NCBI RefSeq assembly: GCF_000003195.3
Contig: NC_012871.2
Coordinates: forward strand, 45,316,378 to 45,380,377
Length of the DNA stretch: 64,000 bases
Direction of reading: 5' to 3'
Origin: Sorghum bicolor
Lineage: Eukaryota > Streptophyta > Magnoliopsida > Poales > Poaceae
Position numbers and translations under genes: made by a program. Below the pieces are notes generated by a model. It had not been told where the DNA came from. It saw nothing but the letters and a program-made list of their open reading frames with translations, and ran no database searches. This document shows positions 9,805 through 21,857 of the stretch, piece by piece; within the stretch, counting starts at the first letter, position 1; every line of letters begins with the position of its first letter.

Positions 9805-12721
9805 TATAACACTCCAAATTTTTGAATTTTAAATTTAGTTTGAATTTGATTTAATTTTGACTCAATTTGAATTTCTAGGAAATTATTAAATAATTTACAA
9901 AATTAAATAAAATTAAATATAAGGGTAGAAACATGTTTTTCCTGCATTCATGCTGTTGCATTGTTTTTGCTTGATTTATTTAGTGCTTGGTTGCCTTGGT
10001 TTTTATTTTGTTGCAAGAAAACAAAATATAGGAGAAATCTGTTAAAGAAAAAAAATGGGCAGCGCCCCCGCCCAAGCCGCGGCAGCGGCCCAGCCGCAGC
10101 AGCTGCGCGCTCCAGCCCAGCCCCCCCCCTCCACCCGCAGCGGCTGACGCGTGGGCCCCGTGAGTGGGACCCACCGCCTTCTTCCACCTCCGGCCGGGAC
10201 GGACTCGGGGCGCAACCGACGCCCCGGTTTCCGCGCGCGGCGCCCCCAATCCGAGCCGCACGCGCCCCAAGGATCGCCATGCCTTTAAATAGCCCCCCAG
10301 CCGCCGCTCGCGAACCCCCCCCTAGAACCCTAGCTTCGAAATCCGCGCCGCCGCCGTTCTCGCCAAGCTCGCGCCGCCGCCGTCGAAACCGCCGCCGTCG
10401 AGCTTCTCTTTGACTTCGTCGTTTCGCGGAGGTGAGCTCGCCATCGCGCTCGTCGTGTCGCGCCGACCCCGCCCGTGCCCTCGGCACGCTCCCCCGTGCC
10501 CTGCAGCACCGCCGCCGAAGCTCCGGGCGGCGCCCATGGCGCCACCGCCGCCCGCCGGCGCCCCTGCACCGGCGCGTGGTCCACGGTGGACCGCGGCCCA
10601 GGGCCTCGTGCGATCGGTCCACGTGGACCGGGTCCACGCACCCGCCGGCGCCGCTCCGTAGGCGCGGTCCACCATGGACCGCGGCCTCCCTACCCCGCGC
10701 CCGGTCCACCGCACTGTGCTGTGGACCGGCCAGCCCGCGCGCCCCTGGCCTTTTTGCGAAAAGGCCCTCGCATTTCTTCGAATTTAACCCGCGATCCAAC
10801 TCAGTTATAGTTTCATTTAAAATATGCCCCTGCTTTTACAGTTTAGCCCCTGCACCCGTTGGTATTTATGTATTTAATCCAAAATGAGATTTAATTCAGT
10901 TTTAATTAGTTTTAATTACGAAAAATAGTTCAGTTTATCTACAGAAATGCCATTCAACTTGTTTTAGCCATAACTTTTGCATCGTAACTCCGATTTAGGT
11001 GATTCTGGTCGCTATGGTTTCGTTTCGTCGAGTAGAATACAGTAGTGCAGTTGCTTTTTGTTTTCGCATGCTTTGGTGTACTGTTTCTGATTAAGTTTGT
11101 TTGCTTGCATGTATTGTTCCTATGATTGATGATTGTTGCGTTTAGCCAACGAGACGTTCGTGAAGGAAGAGGTTCAGGATCCCGCTGAGTTTGAGCAACC
11201 CGACATCGATCAAGGCAAGTGCAGACACCATTTGATCATTTTGAGCCTATTCATTAATGTCATTTACTTTATATGCATGTGTCCAATGAATGCAAACCCT
11301 AAGGACATGACTAGCTTTACTTATTATTCCTTGCTCACCTGGGGTTATGTATTTGGGTAGTCTAGGATATACTAGGTTTGCTTAGCTGCTCTACTCATCT
11401 TATACACATGCCTAAACAAGTATTAATCTCTACTCAACTTGATGCTTAAATTGTGCTGAATCTTTGGTCACTACGGTGATGGCTATGTTGGATGCTTACG
11501 AGCATCGTGAAGATGGTGGTGACAGGGGGAGCGGGTACCGTTGGTGGTCCGGTTTGCCGGGCGTACCCGTCTCTGCTCTCCGTAAGGACTTAGTCAGGGA
11601 GCGGCCCCCTGGGACTACAGTGCAGCTCCAAGCTATATGGGCTCTGGCTTGACTAATTAGCAGGACCTCCGCTGGTAGGGTGTTACTTTCCGGGTAGGCG
11701 TAAGGAATGTAGCTTGGGTATTCATATTAAGAGGTCGGTCAGTCTGGGGTCCCATTGCTATGGGCACGACTGCCGCGCGCCCCGGCAAAAACTTACGAGT
11801 GGCATCCTATTAGTTGGACCCTGTGAAAGGTCTCGTAGTGAAACCCTGCCTGCTCACCTTGGTAGTGTTTTGGGGAGTCGCGACCCCGGGCAAATGGGAA
11901 TCACGACTTGGAGTGAACGTGCACACCTCTGCAGAGTGTAAAACTGATATATCAGCCGTGCTCACGGTCACGAGCGGCCCAGACCCTCACTTGATGAGCA
12001 AATTGGATTCACTGGATACTTGGAGATGGAACTGGGCGAGGTTGCTACCTCGTGTTTTGGCGGAATGGCTATTCCGTGTTGGCAGGATTGCTATCCTGTG
12101 TTAATAATTGGGGTTAATCCCTGGATTACTATAATAATTAGGATAGTCTTTTAAAAGATGCTAATTACTACTTACACTAATTAAGGGTTGGGTTTATGCT
12201 ACTCATATTTAGTAATAGGTTGTTCTAGTAATTGTTATAATTAAAAGTGATCAACTAAAATGCTACCGCAGTCAAACCAAGTCAGCTTTACCTTGTTTTA
12301 AGCCTTGCATGTCATTACTTTCTGTCTGTGCTTGCTGAGTTCGACATGAGCTCACCCTTGCTATAATCATTAAAGGTTGCTCGGACGATCAAGAGTACAA
12401 TTGCAATTTCCCTGAGGACTACCCTGAGTCTCCTGGTTGTTAGGCTCGTGTGGTTCTACCGTCGACCTTCCTGTGGCAAGGTGGTCCTGCTACGTCGGCG
12501 TTTAGTTTTCCCTTTATTTATGGAACAGTTTAGTTTATGTTTCCCCTCCGCACTTTGATAAACATTTGGCTTGTAATAATGGTACTTTTACTCTCATTTA
12601 TGTAATTCGTTTGAACACTGTGTTTTGTACCATTGATGATGTCGGTCCATGTGTGTGAATTTGAGATCCTGGCGCACATGTGATTTGGCACCCGAATGCT
12701 CTTTTACATTCGGGTGTGACA
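9805..12721 (+). repeat. 3' LTR of the gypsy element
   Basis: This 2917-bp direct copy of 236-3170 starts TATAACACTCC and ends GGGTGTGACA; the left copy ends GATA. The TATA-like box is kept at 10284-10291 and the exon-like leader blocks are kept too. It lacks an ~18-bp segment present near 1005 in the left LTR. CATGT follows directly as the target-site duplication. Confidence 0.93.
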
Positions 12722-14048
12722 CATGTGCTTATGACGTAATTGCTTCTAGTTGCATTAAGAGGAATTCTACCTCCACATATACGTCTGGCCACCGTAAAGC
12801 TATGTGCATTCCTCAATGCAGTTTCTCAGAAGGCAATCAATCCACTGGAACTAGCTGCTCTACAGAATGATGTGGTTCAATGTCTTGTCAGCTTTGAGTT
12901 AGTGTTCCCTCCATCCTTCTTTAATATCATGGCACACCTCCTAGTTCATCTGGTCAATGAGATCAATATTCTGGGTCCTGTGTTCCTACATAATATGTTT
13001 CCCTTCGAGAGGTTTATGGGAGTTCTGAAGAAATATGTTCACCAACGTGCTCGACCAGAAGGAAGCATCGCAGAGGGCTATGGGATAGAGGAGGTCATTG
13101 AGTTCTGTGTTAAATTCATTCCTGAACTTGACCCAATTGGTGTTCCTGAATCGCGACACGAGGGGAGACTGAGTGGAAAGGGAACACTAGGAAAGAAAAC
13201 ATACATCGGTATGGGGACGATTATTTCAATAAAGCACACTACACAGTTCTTCAAAACTCATCCATGGTGGAGCCGTATGTCACGAAACACAAGGACTTTC
13301 TACGATCCCAATTCCCAGAGAGGAATGAAGCTTGGTTTATGCATCAGCACAAGGACACTTTCAGTGATTGGTTACGAAAAGAATGTCAGGGTAATGACCA
13401 GATTGATGAGCAACTGTATTTGTTGGCTAGGCAACCATCATGGCACATCCTCACATACAAAGGGTACGAGATAAATGGAAATACATTTTACACTCTAGGC
13501 CAAGATAAAAGAAACACGAACCAAAATAGTGGATTTTGCGTAGACGCCATAGACCCGAATGGAAACAGACAAACATATTATGGCTGTATAGAGGAGGTTT
13601 GGGAACTAGACTACACACCTAATTTTAAAGTCCCTTTGTTCCGGTGCCAATGGGTGAAGGTTACCGGAGGCGGGGTGACAGTTGACAAAGACTATGGAAT
13701 GACAACAGTGGACCTCAACAATGTTGGTTACAAAGATGAACCATTCGTCCTTGCTGCTGATGTGAATCAGGTGTTCTATATGAAAGACATGTCTACAAAA
13801 CAGAAAGAGGGAAAAATGACAAAAAATCAACAAATGAGCCAAAACGCCATATAGTTCTCTCAGGGAAAAGAAACATTGTGGGAAAGTCAGATATTTCAGA
13901 AGATTATGAAAGGGATGACCAAATCACGACTTTCAATGTGATCAAAGATCCGAGCATACTGATAAATGCTGAGGACACTCCATGGTTACGTCAAGATCAT
14001 GACCAAGGAACATACGTCAAAAAGAAGATCACTATTGTGCCCGCCTAA
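12722..14048 (+). pseudogene. CACTA transposase (TNP2-type), DUF4218/DUF4216 part, right of the gypsy insertion
   Basis: This continues the frame broken at 235. It reads HV-LMT, then a TAA (12737-12739) where intact relatives have a sense codon, then LLLVALRGILPPHIRLATVK and the rest of DUF4218 (PFERFMGVLKKYVHQRARPE). Near 13,212 a one-base shift moves the frame, after which HYTVLQNSSMVEPYVTKHKD and a DUF4216 region follow (VWELDYTPNFKVPLFRCQWV). A TAG ends that ORF near 13,852, although a TNP2-like tail can still be read to 14,048. This gene would have encoded the main transposase of an En/Spm element. One nonsense codon, one frameshift, a late stop and the gypsy insertion make it dead. The 680-bp repeat array begins ~115 bp after it. 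Confidence 0.85.
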
Positions 14049-14162
14049 TAAATAGATTGCATTAGAGTATGTGTATGTGACAATTGTAACTTAAGATGTT
14101 TATATTAGTTTTTCTTATTTTATATCATTTCAAATAATGAAATGACTTGTGGGAAATGACAT

Positions 14163-17100
14163 TTAAGTTTGCTATTATAAGAGATGTGTCAATTGTGGAT
14201 TTTCAGCTACACCTTCCCAACACTTTGTCAAATGCAAAAATAGTCAAACTTGGTCAAATGACAAACTAAATTACTTAAAATGAAAAAAATTTGAATACCA
14301 AGTTGTTAGATATCATCAAGATCTAAACTTTTTATATAGACAATTTTTCTATTTGAGAAAGTTTAAGTTCACAATACTCACCAAATCTTGAATCTCACAC
14401 AAACTATATGAAACTATATGTGTCAATTGTGGATTTTCAACTACACCATCCAAACACTTTGTCAAATGCAAAAATGGTCTATATATTAAATGTAGATTTT
14501 GATGAGTGGAACAATATTGGTATTCATGACTTTTCCATTTGAGACCATCTAGGGTTCCGAAAACCGATGCGTGGCTATGAATTCTTTCAAAATTCAAAAT
14601 TGAGTGGTTCAAACTTTTCCAAAAGAAAAGTTGACCATTAGACCAAATGTAGAACTTGATGAGTGCAACAAACTTTGTATTCATTACTTTTCCATTTGGG
14701 ACCATATATGGTTCGGTCAAAGTGTGTGTTTCTAAAAACCAATGCTTTGACTTTGGTCAAACTTGGTTAAATGACCCATTTGATGACTTGAAATGAAAAA
14801 AAATTGAATACAAAGTTGGTAGAGATCATCAAGATCTACATTTGATATATTGTCCATTTTTCCATTTGGATAAATTTGAGCCAATCCTAAGCACATTTGT
14901 TCAAAATCCAAGGCGGGTTTTGGTCAAACTTGGTCAAATGACAAACTAAATTACTTAAAATGAAAAAATTTCGAATACCAAGTTGTTAGATATCATCAAG
15001 ATCTAAACTTTAGATATAGACAATTTTTCCATTTGAGAAAGTTTAAGTTGACAATACCCACCAATTCTTGAATCTCACACAAACTATATGAAACTATATG
15101 TGTCAATTGTGGATTTTCAACTACACCTTCCCAACACTTTGTCAAATGCAAAAATAGTCTATATATTAAATGTGGATTTTGAAGAGTGGAACAATATTGG
15201 TATTCATGACTTTTCCAGTCGAGACCATCTAGGGTTCCGAAAACCGATGCGTGGCTATGAATTCTTTCAAAATTCAAAATTGAGTGGTTCAAACTTTTCC
15301 AAAAGAAAAGTTGACCATTAGACCAAATGTAGAACTTGATGAGTGCAACAAACTTTGTATTCATTACTTTTCCATTTGGGACCATATATGGTTCGGTCAA
15401 AGTGTGTGTTTCTAAAAACCAATGCTTTGACTTTGGTCAAACTTGGTTAAATGACCCATTTGATGACTTGAAATGAAAAAAAATTGAATACAAAGTTGGT
15501 AGAGATCATCAAGATCTACATTTGATATATTGTCCATTTTTCCATTTGGATAAATTTGAGCCAATCCTAAGCACATTTGTTCAAAATCCAAGGCGGGTTT
15601 TGGTCAAACTTGGTCAAATGACAAACTAAATTACTTAAAATGAAAAAATTTCGAATACCAAGTTGTTAGATATCATCAAGATCTAAACTTTAGATATAGA
15701 CAATTTTTCCATTTGAGAAAGGTTAAGTTGACAATACCCACCAATTCTTGAATCTCACACAAACTATATGAAACTATATGTGTGAATTGTAGATTTTCAA
15801 CAACAGCTTTCCAACACTTTGTCAAATGCAAAAATGGTCTATATATTAAATGTAGATTTTGATGAGTGGAACAATATTGGTATTCATGACTTTTCCATTC
15901 GAGACCATCTATGGTTCCGAAAACCGATGCGTGGCTATGAATTCTTTCAAAATTCAAAATTGAGTGGTTCAAACTTTTCCAAAAGAAAAGTTGACCATTA
16001 GACCAAATGTAGAACTTGATGAGTGCAACAAACTTTGTATTCATTACTTTTCCATTTGGGACCATATAGGGTTTCGGTCAAAGTGTGTGTTTCTAAAAAC
16101 CAATGCTTTGACTTTGGTCAAACTTGGTCAAATGACCCATTTGATGACTTGAAATGAAAAAAATTTAAATACAAAGTTGGTAGGGATCATCATGATCTAC
16201 ATTTGATATATTGTCCATTTTTCCATTTGGATAAATTTGAGCCAATCCTAAGCACATTTGTTCAAAATCCAAGGCGGGCTTTGTTCAAACTTGGTCAAAT
16301 GACAAACTAAATTACTTAAAATGAAAACATTTTGAATACCAAGTTTTTAGATATCATCAAGATCTAAACTTTTTATATAGACAATTTTTCCATTTGAGAA
16401 AGTTTAAGTTGACAATACCCACCAATTCTTGAATCTCACACAAACTATATGAAACTATATGTGTCAATTGTGGATTTTCAACTACACCTTCCCAACACTT
16501 TGTCAAATGCAAAAATGGTCTATATATTAAATGTAGATTTTGATGAGTGGAACAATATTTGTATTCATGACTTTTCCATTCGAGACCATCTAGGGTTCCG
16601 AAAACCGATGCGTGGCTATGAATTCTTTCAAAATTCAAAATAGAGTGGTTCAAACTTTTCCAAAACAAAAGTTGACCATTCGACCAAATGTAGAACTTGA
16701 TGAGTGCAACAAACTTTGTATTCATTACTTTTCCATTTGGGACCATATAGGGTTCAGTCAAAGTGTGTGTTTCTAAAAAGCAATGCTTTGACTTTGGTCA
16801 AACTTGGTCCAATGACCCATTTGATAACTTGAAATGAAAAAACTTTGAATACAAAGTTGTTAGAGATCATCAAGATCTACATTTGATATATTGTCCATTT
16901 TTCCATTTGGATAAATTTGAGCCAATCCTAAGCACATTTGTTCAAAATCCAAGGCGGGTTTTGGTTAAACTTGGTCAAATGACAAACTAAATTACTTAAA
17001 ATGAAAAAATTTTGAATACCAAGTTGTTAGCTATCATCAAGAGCTAAACTTTTTATATAGACAATTTTTCCATTTGAGAAAGTTTAAGTTGACAATACCC

Positions 17101-19370
17101 ACCAATTCTTGAATCTCACACAAACTATATGAAACTATATGTGTCAATTGTGGATTTTCAACTACACCTTCCCAACACTTTGTCAAATGCAAAAATAGTC
17201 TATATATTAAATGTGGATTTTGAAGAGTGGAACAATATTGGTATTCATGACTTTTCCAGTCGAGACCATCTAGGGTTCCGAAAACCGATGCGTGGCTATG
17301 AATTCTTTCAAAATTCAAAATTGAGTGGTTCAAACTTTTCCAAAAGAAAAGTTGACCATTAGACCAAATGTAGAACTTGATGAGTGCAACAAACTTTGTA
17401 TTCATTACTTTTCCATTTGGGACCATATATGGTTCGGTCAAAGTGTGTGTTTCTAAAAACCAATGCTTTGACTTTGGTCAAACTTGGTTAAATGACCCAT
17501 TTGATGACTTGAAATGAAAAAAAAATTGAATACAAAGTTGGTAGAGATCATCAAGATCTACATTTGATATATTGTCCATTACTATATGAAACTATATGTG
17601 TCAATTGTGGATTTTCAACTACAGCTTCCCAACACTTTGTCAAATGCAAAAATGGTCTATATATTAAATGTAGATTTTGATGAGTGGAACAATATTGGTA
17701 TTCATGACTTTTCCATTTGAGACCATCTAGGGTTCTGAAAACCGATGCGTGGCTATGAATTCTTTCAAAATTCAAAATTGAGTGGTTCAAACTTTTCCAA
17801 AACAAAAGTTGACCATTAGACCAAATGTAGAACTTGATGAGTGCAACAAACTTTGTATTCATTACTTTTCCATTTGGGACCATATAGGGTTCGGTCAAAG
17901 TGTGTGTTTCTAAAAAGCAATGCTTTGACTTTGGTCAAACTTGGTCAAATGACCCATTTGATGACTTGGAATGAAAAAAATTTGAATACAAAGTTGGTAG
18001 AGATCATCAAGATCTACATTTGATATATTGTCCATTTTTCCATTTGGATAAATTTGAGCCAATCCTAAGCACATTTGTTCAAAATCCAAGACGGGCTTTG
18101 TTCAAACTTGGTCAAATGACAAACTAAATTACTTAAAATGAAAACATTTTGAATACCAAGTTGTTAGATATCATCAAGATCTAAACTTTTTATATAGACA
18201 ATTTTTCTATTTGAGAAAGTTTAAGTTGACAATACCCACCAATTCTTGAATCTCACACAAACTATATGAAACTATATGTGTCAATTGTGGATTTTCAACT
18301 ACACCTTCCCAACACTTTGTCAAATGCAAAAATGGTCTATATATTAAATTTAGATTTTGATGAGTGGAACAATATTGGTATTCATGACTTTTCCATTCGA
18401 GACCATCTAGGGTTCTGAAAACCGATGCGTGGCTATGAATTCTTTCAAAATTCAAAATTGAGTGGTTCAAACTTTTGCAAAAGAAAAGTTTACCATTAGA
18501 CCAAATGTAGAACTTGATGAGTGCAAGAAACTTTGTATTCATTACTTTTCCATTTGGGACCATATAAGGTTCGGTCAAAGTGTGTGTTTCTAAAAAGCAA
18601 TGCTTTGACTTTGGTCAAACTTGGTCAAATGACCCATTTGATGACTTGAAATGAAAAAAATTTGAATAGAAAGTTGTTAGAGATCATCGAGATCTACATT
18701 TGATATATTGTCCATTTTTCCATTAGGATAAATTTGAGCCAATCCTAAGCACATTTGTTCAAAATCCAAGGCGGGTTTTGGTTAAACTTGGTCAAATGAC
18801 AAACTAAATTACTTAAAATGAAAAAATTTTGAATACCAAGTTGTTAGCTATCATCAAGATCTAAACTTTTTATATAGACAATTTTTCCATTTGAGAAAGT
18901 TTAAGTTGACAATACCCACCAATTCTTGAATCTCACACAAACTATATGAAACTATATGTGTCAATTGTGGATTTTCAACTACACCTTCCCAACACTTTGT
19001 CAAATGCAAAAATAGTCTATATATTAAATGTAGATTTTGAAGAGTGGAACAATATTGGTATTCATGACTTTTCCATTTGAGACCATCTAGGGTTCCGAAA
19101 ACCGATGCGTGGCTATGAATTCTTTCAAAATTCAAAATTGAGTGGTTCAAACTTTTCCAAAACAAAAGTTGACCATTAGACCAAATGAAGAACTTGATGA
19201 GTGCAACAAACTTTGTATTCATTACTTTTTTATTTGGGACCATATAGGGTTCAGTCAAAGTGTGTGTTTCTAAAAAGCAATGCTTTTACTTTGGTCAAAC
19301 TTGGTCAAATGACCCATTTGATGACTTGAAATGAAAAAAATTTGAATACAAAGTTGTTAGAGATAATCCG
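14163..19370. repeat. Tandem array of ~680-bp higher-order units, each of four ~170-bp monomers
   Basis: The start of a conserved stretch (ACTATATGAAACTATATGTG) recurs near 14402, 15082, 15762, 16442, 17122, 17580, 18260 and 18940. The period is therefore 680 bp, except for one 458-bp unit. Inside a unit the motif TTTTCCATTTG(A/G)GA recurs at about 15211, 15368, 15537, 15705 and 15891 (spacings 157, 169, 168, 186 bp), always preceded by related ...ATCAAGATCTA... or ...GATGAGTGCAAC... text. The 680-bp unit is thus four diverged monomers. The first ~240 bp is a shortened, rearranged unit. Long ORFs recur on both strands in step with the period (up to 134 codons on the minus strand) but look like shadows of the repeat. 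No TE domain is visible. It may belong to the adjacent CACTA element or be a local satellite. Confidence 0.9.
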
Positions 19371-19797
19371 ATGTAATGGTGAATATTGTTGTAAGCATAA
19401 ATAAATAAGAAATAGAGAAAAAATTTAAAAAATAATCCGATGTAATGATGAATATCACGTATATCATGATTTTGGAGATAAATGATGATAAATAAACAAA
19501 ATCTACGTTTAAATATTGCACAAACAAATTTTCTATCAAAAACATCGACTTTAAGATATTAAAATTAAATAATACATTTTTGCATTAACAAAATACTAAT
19601 TATTTTTCATATTTAAATTTGCTAATATAAGTGATGAAAAGATTTTATGTTTCCAAATTTATTATGTAAGCAATTAGACAAAAAGAAATAGAACTATTAC
19701 TTTTTAACAAATTAATACATATTATTCTATTTACTATACAATTAACAACATTAATCTAATTATTGTATGCATAAATAAATAAAAAACAGAAAAATAC
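19371..19797. other. AT-rich non-coding spacer
   Basis: The sequence is strongly AT-rich, with a short direct repeat (ATAATCCGATGTAATG, near 19366 and 19431) and no ORF or recognisable TE end. It separates the tandem array from the next CACTA element and may hide that element's lost left terminus. Confidence 0.5.
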
Positions 19798-19963
19798 ATT
19801 TAGTCCCGGTTCCTCGCTAGAACCGGGACTAAAGGTTGCCTTTAGTCTCGGTTCTATCCAGGAACCGGGACTAAAGGGTGGACCTTTAGTCCCGGTGCGT
19901 AGCACCAACCGGAACTAAAGACCGTTTAGTCCCGGTTGGTGCTACGCACCGAGACTAAAGGTC
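19798..19963. repeat. CACTA subterminal repeats with a long foldback
   Basis: At least seven copies of TTTAGTCCCGG-type motifs occur in alternating orientation. 19882-19921 and 19923-19962 are near-perfect inverted copies (about 40 bp arms, two visible mismatches, almost no loop). Such motifs are the binding sites of the element-encoded TNPA-type protein. Confidence 0.85.
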
Positions 19964-19970
19964 GCCGTAG

Positions 19971-19980
19971 CTATTTATAC
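19971..19980 (+). promoter_or_regulatory. Putative promoter of the CACTA gene
   Basis: CTATTTATAC directly follows the subterminal repeats and precedes a pyrimidine- and GC-rich leader (19985-20350). This layout is usual at the 5' side of grass CACTA elements. The ORFs in the leader are composition artefacts. Confidence 0.5.
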
Positions 19981-20398
19981 GAACAGTCTTCTTCCTCCTC
20001 GATCTTGTTGCCCTAATTCTTCCTCCGCCGCGCGCCGCTCCTCCCCGTCGTCGCCTCGCCCTCGTCCCCGGCCGAGCGCCGTCGTCTGGAGCCTAGGAGC
20101 GTCGCCGCCGCCACCGCAGCCGAAGAGCGCCCCCACCACCACCGCCACCGAGCCGAGGAGCGCCTCCACCACCGCTTCTTCTCCGGCACCGACGCTTCTT
20201 TCTCCGGCGACTGTACCGGCACCGAGCGCTTCTTCTCCGGCGACCGTACGCCGCGCGCGTTCCTTCTTCTCCGGCGACCGTACACCGCGCGAGCTTCTTC
20301 TCCCTCGGCCGCTATAGTACGATGATGACCTCTCGGCCGGCACACTTGTTGCATTGTGATTATTTTTTTAGAAACTATATATGTTGTTGAGCGCTTTG

Positions 20399-21550
20399 TA
20401 TATATATTGAGATGAGATGTATAATTTTTATTTTATAATTTACTAGGAAAACATGCCCGTGCGTTGCAACGGGAGAAAAAATACTAATATGTCCAAGTCT
20501 AATAAACAAGTGGACATTTTCTTTGTAAGGAATAGACAATTAAACATGGTTTGAGACTTTTTTTAAATTACTCGTCATTATTGCTCACTGATTTCTATTT
20601 GCATATACAATCTATGTTCATAGTATTCACGTGTAGACAATCAAGTAAAATGTGTGAACGAGTCCATATATATTCATAGTTATATATACTTTGTAACTTT
20701 TAAATTCTATTGTAGGAAGACAATATTTAACATAATTTGTCTTTGTCTTCATCTATTCTGTTCTATGATATAAATAAATTCTTTTGAAAATAATTATCAT
20801 TGTCTTGTTAAACATGTTAAATATTTGCAAAAGTAAAGTTAGGTGATGCGAACTCAAACATGAAATAAGTTGTGCACAGACACTATATAAGAATGAATTT
20901 TATTGGATCATATAACAACCCCAAAAAGAGTCACTGTTTATTTGTGCTTCATGTCAAGGTAAAAGCAAGCGTCTAACTAAATCGACTGTTATTATGTGTT
21001 GGTTTGTATTTTAACCATCAATTAAAAAAATTGAGTTAGCAGGAGCACAAGTATGAAATAAAAATTATTGTACCCAACTCCCAACAATATATTCCAAGAG
21101 TCACCAAATTTAATTTTCTATTTCCAAACTTTAACTATCCTTTCGCTTTGAACTTCCTATCGGCTTCGTCTCGAGCACACTTATATTTATCAATTTTATT
21201 TCGGTTTTTCATTTGGAATGAGATGTTTTGCTACCAGTGTATTCCGGTGTATCCGTACCAGATTTTGTATTTTAGATTTATTTGTAGCCTTTTTTCACTT
21301 CGAACTTCCTATCAGCTTCATCCGGGCCATACTTATCAATTCTATTCGAGTATAGCGTTCGGAATTAGATGTTTGCGTACAATTATTGTGACGTACCATT
21401 CTGGATTTATCATTTCATACATTCAATATATTCTAGCCTTTTTGCTTATTACAAATAAAGTCCACAAAAATTAACCTTTAATAAAAACCAAAGAAATTAG
21501 TTAGTAGGGATAGATATTGAGATGAGATGTATAATTTACATTTTATAATT
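20399..21550. repeat. ~1.1-kb segment bounded by ~40-bp direct repeats
   Basis: ATTGAGATGAGATGTATAAT plus ATTTTATAATTTA occurs at about 20403-20441 and again at about 21513-21549, bracketing ~1.07 kb. The segment starts with CTAGGAAAACATGCCCGTGC / GTTGCAACGGG, a motif also seen near 62410. It contains an internal imperfect tandem duplication of ~160 bp (21140-21290 versus 21297-21440). No coding sequence was recognised. It may be an insertion into the CACTA 5' region, or a duplication of it; the class is unknown. Confidence 0.5.
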
Positions 21551-21857
21551 TATCTTTTGTATTATATAATTTATATGATATAATTTATCCTATGTTGTAA
21601 TTAGTTTATGTTAGCCCTTAGTTGTAATTAGTTTATTGTTATATATGTATCATGTATATAAAAGCTTAATTAGTTTATGTTAGCCCTTAGTTGTTGTATC
21701 GAATATTTTCGAAACTAAACAAGTCTTTAGTTGTTGTATCGAATAATTTATAGAATAAAAGCTTTAGTTGTATCCAAATATTATCTAAGTTTAGCCTATC
21801 CAAATAATTTTTGTTGATCACGTCAAAAACATTTAACACTTGATTAAATTTGCGCAA
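21551..21857. other. AT-rich non-coding stretch of the CACTA element
   Basis: It contains short direct repeats (AGTTTATGTTAGCCCTTAGT twice; TTAGTTGTTGTATCGAATA twice) and no ORF. It is probably intron or leader upstream of the first coding exon at 21858. Confidence 0.5.

Larger units (their letters stand above)
236..12721 (+). mobile_element. Ty3/gypsy chromovirus LTR retrotransposon (Tekay/Del-like), near-intact
   Basis: A complete LTR element of about 12.5 kb. It has direct LTRs at 236-3170 and 9805-12721, a Met-tRNA-type primer site just inside the left LTR, and a polypurine tract just before the right LTR. An extra ORF precedes a single unbroken gag-pol ORF with domain order gag, protease, RT, RNase H, integrase, chromodomain. 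CATGT flanks it on both sides (231-235 and 12722-12726), and removing it restores the CACTA frame, so the borders are certain. The two LTRs are very similar, differing by scattered substitutions and an ~18-bp indel near 1005, which points to a fairly recent insertion. Long LTRs plus a chromodomain suggest the Tekay lineage; this is assigned from structure, not from a tree. Confidence 0.93.

Noticed and set aside
14163..19370. Possible CRISPR-like or bacterial repeat system
   Set aside because: Units are 680 bp with no spacers, in a plant transposon context.
19975..20354. Minus-strand Arg/Gly/Ala ORFs of 113-122 codons
   Set aside because: They are antisense shadows of a pyrimidine/GCC-rich CACTA leader.
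21148..21474. 108-codon plus-strand ORF
   Set aside because: Hydrophobic Phe/Tyr/Ile composition typical of AT-rich DNA, spanning an internal tandem duplication. No family recognised.
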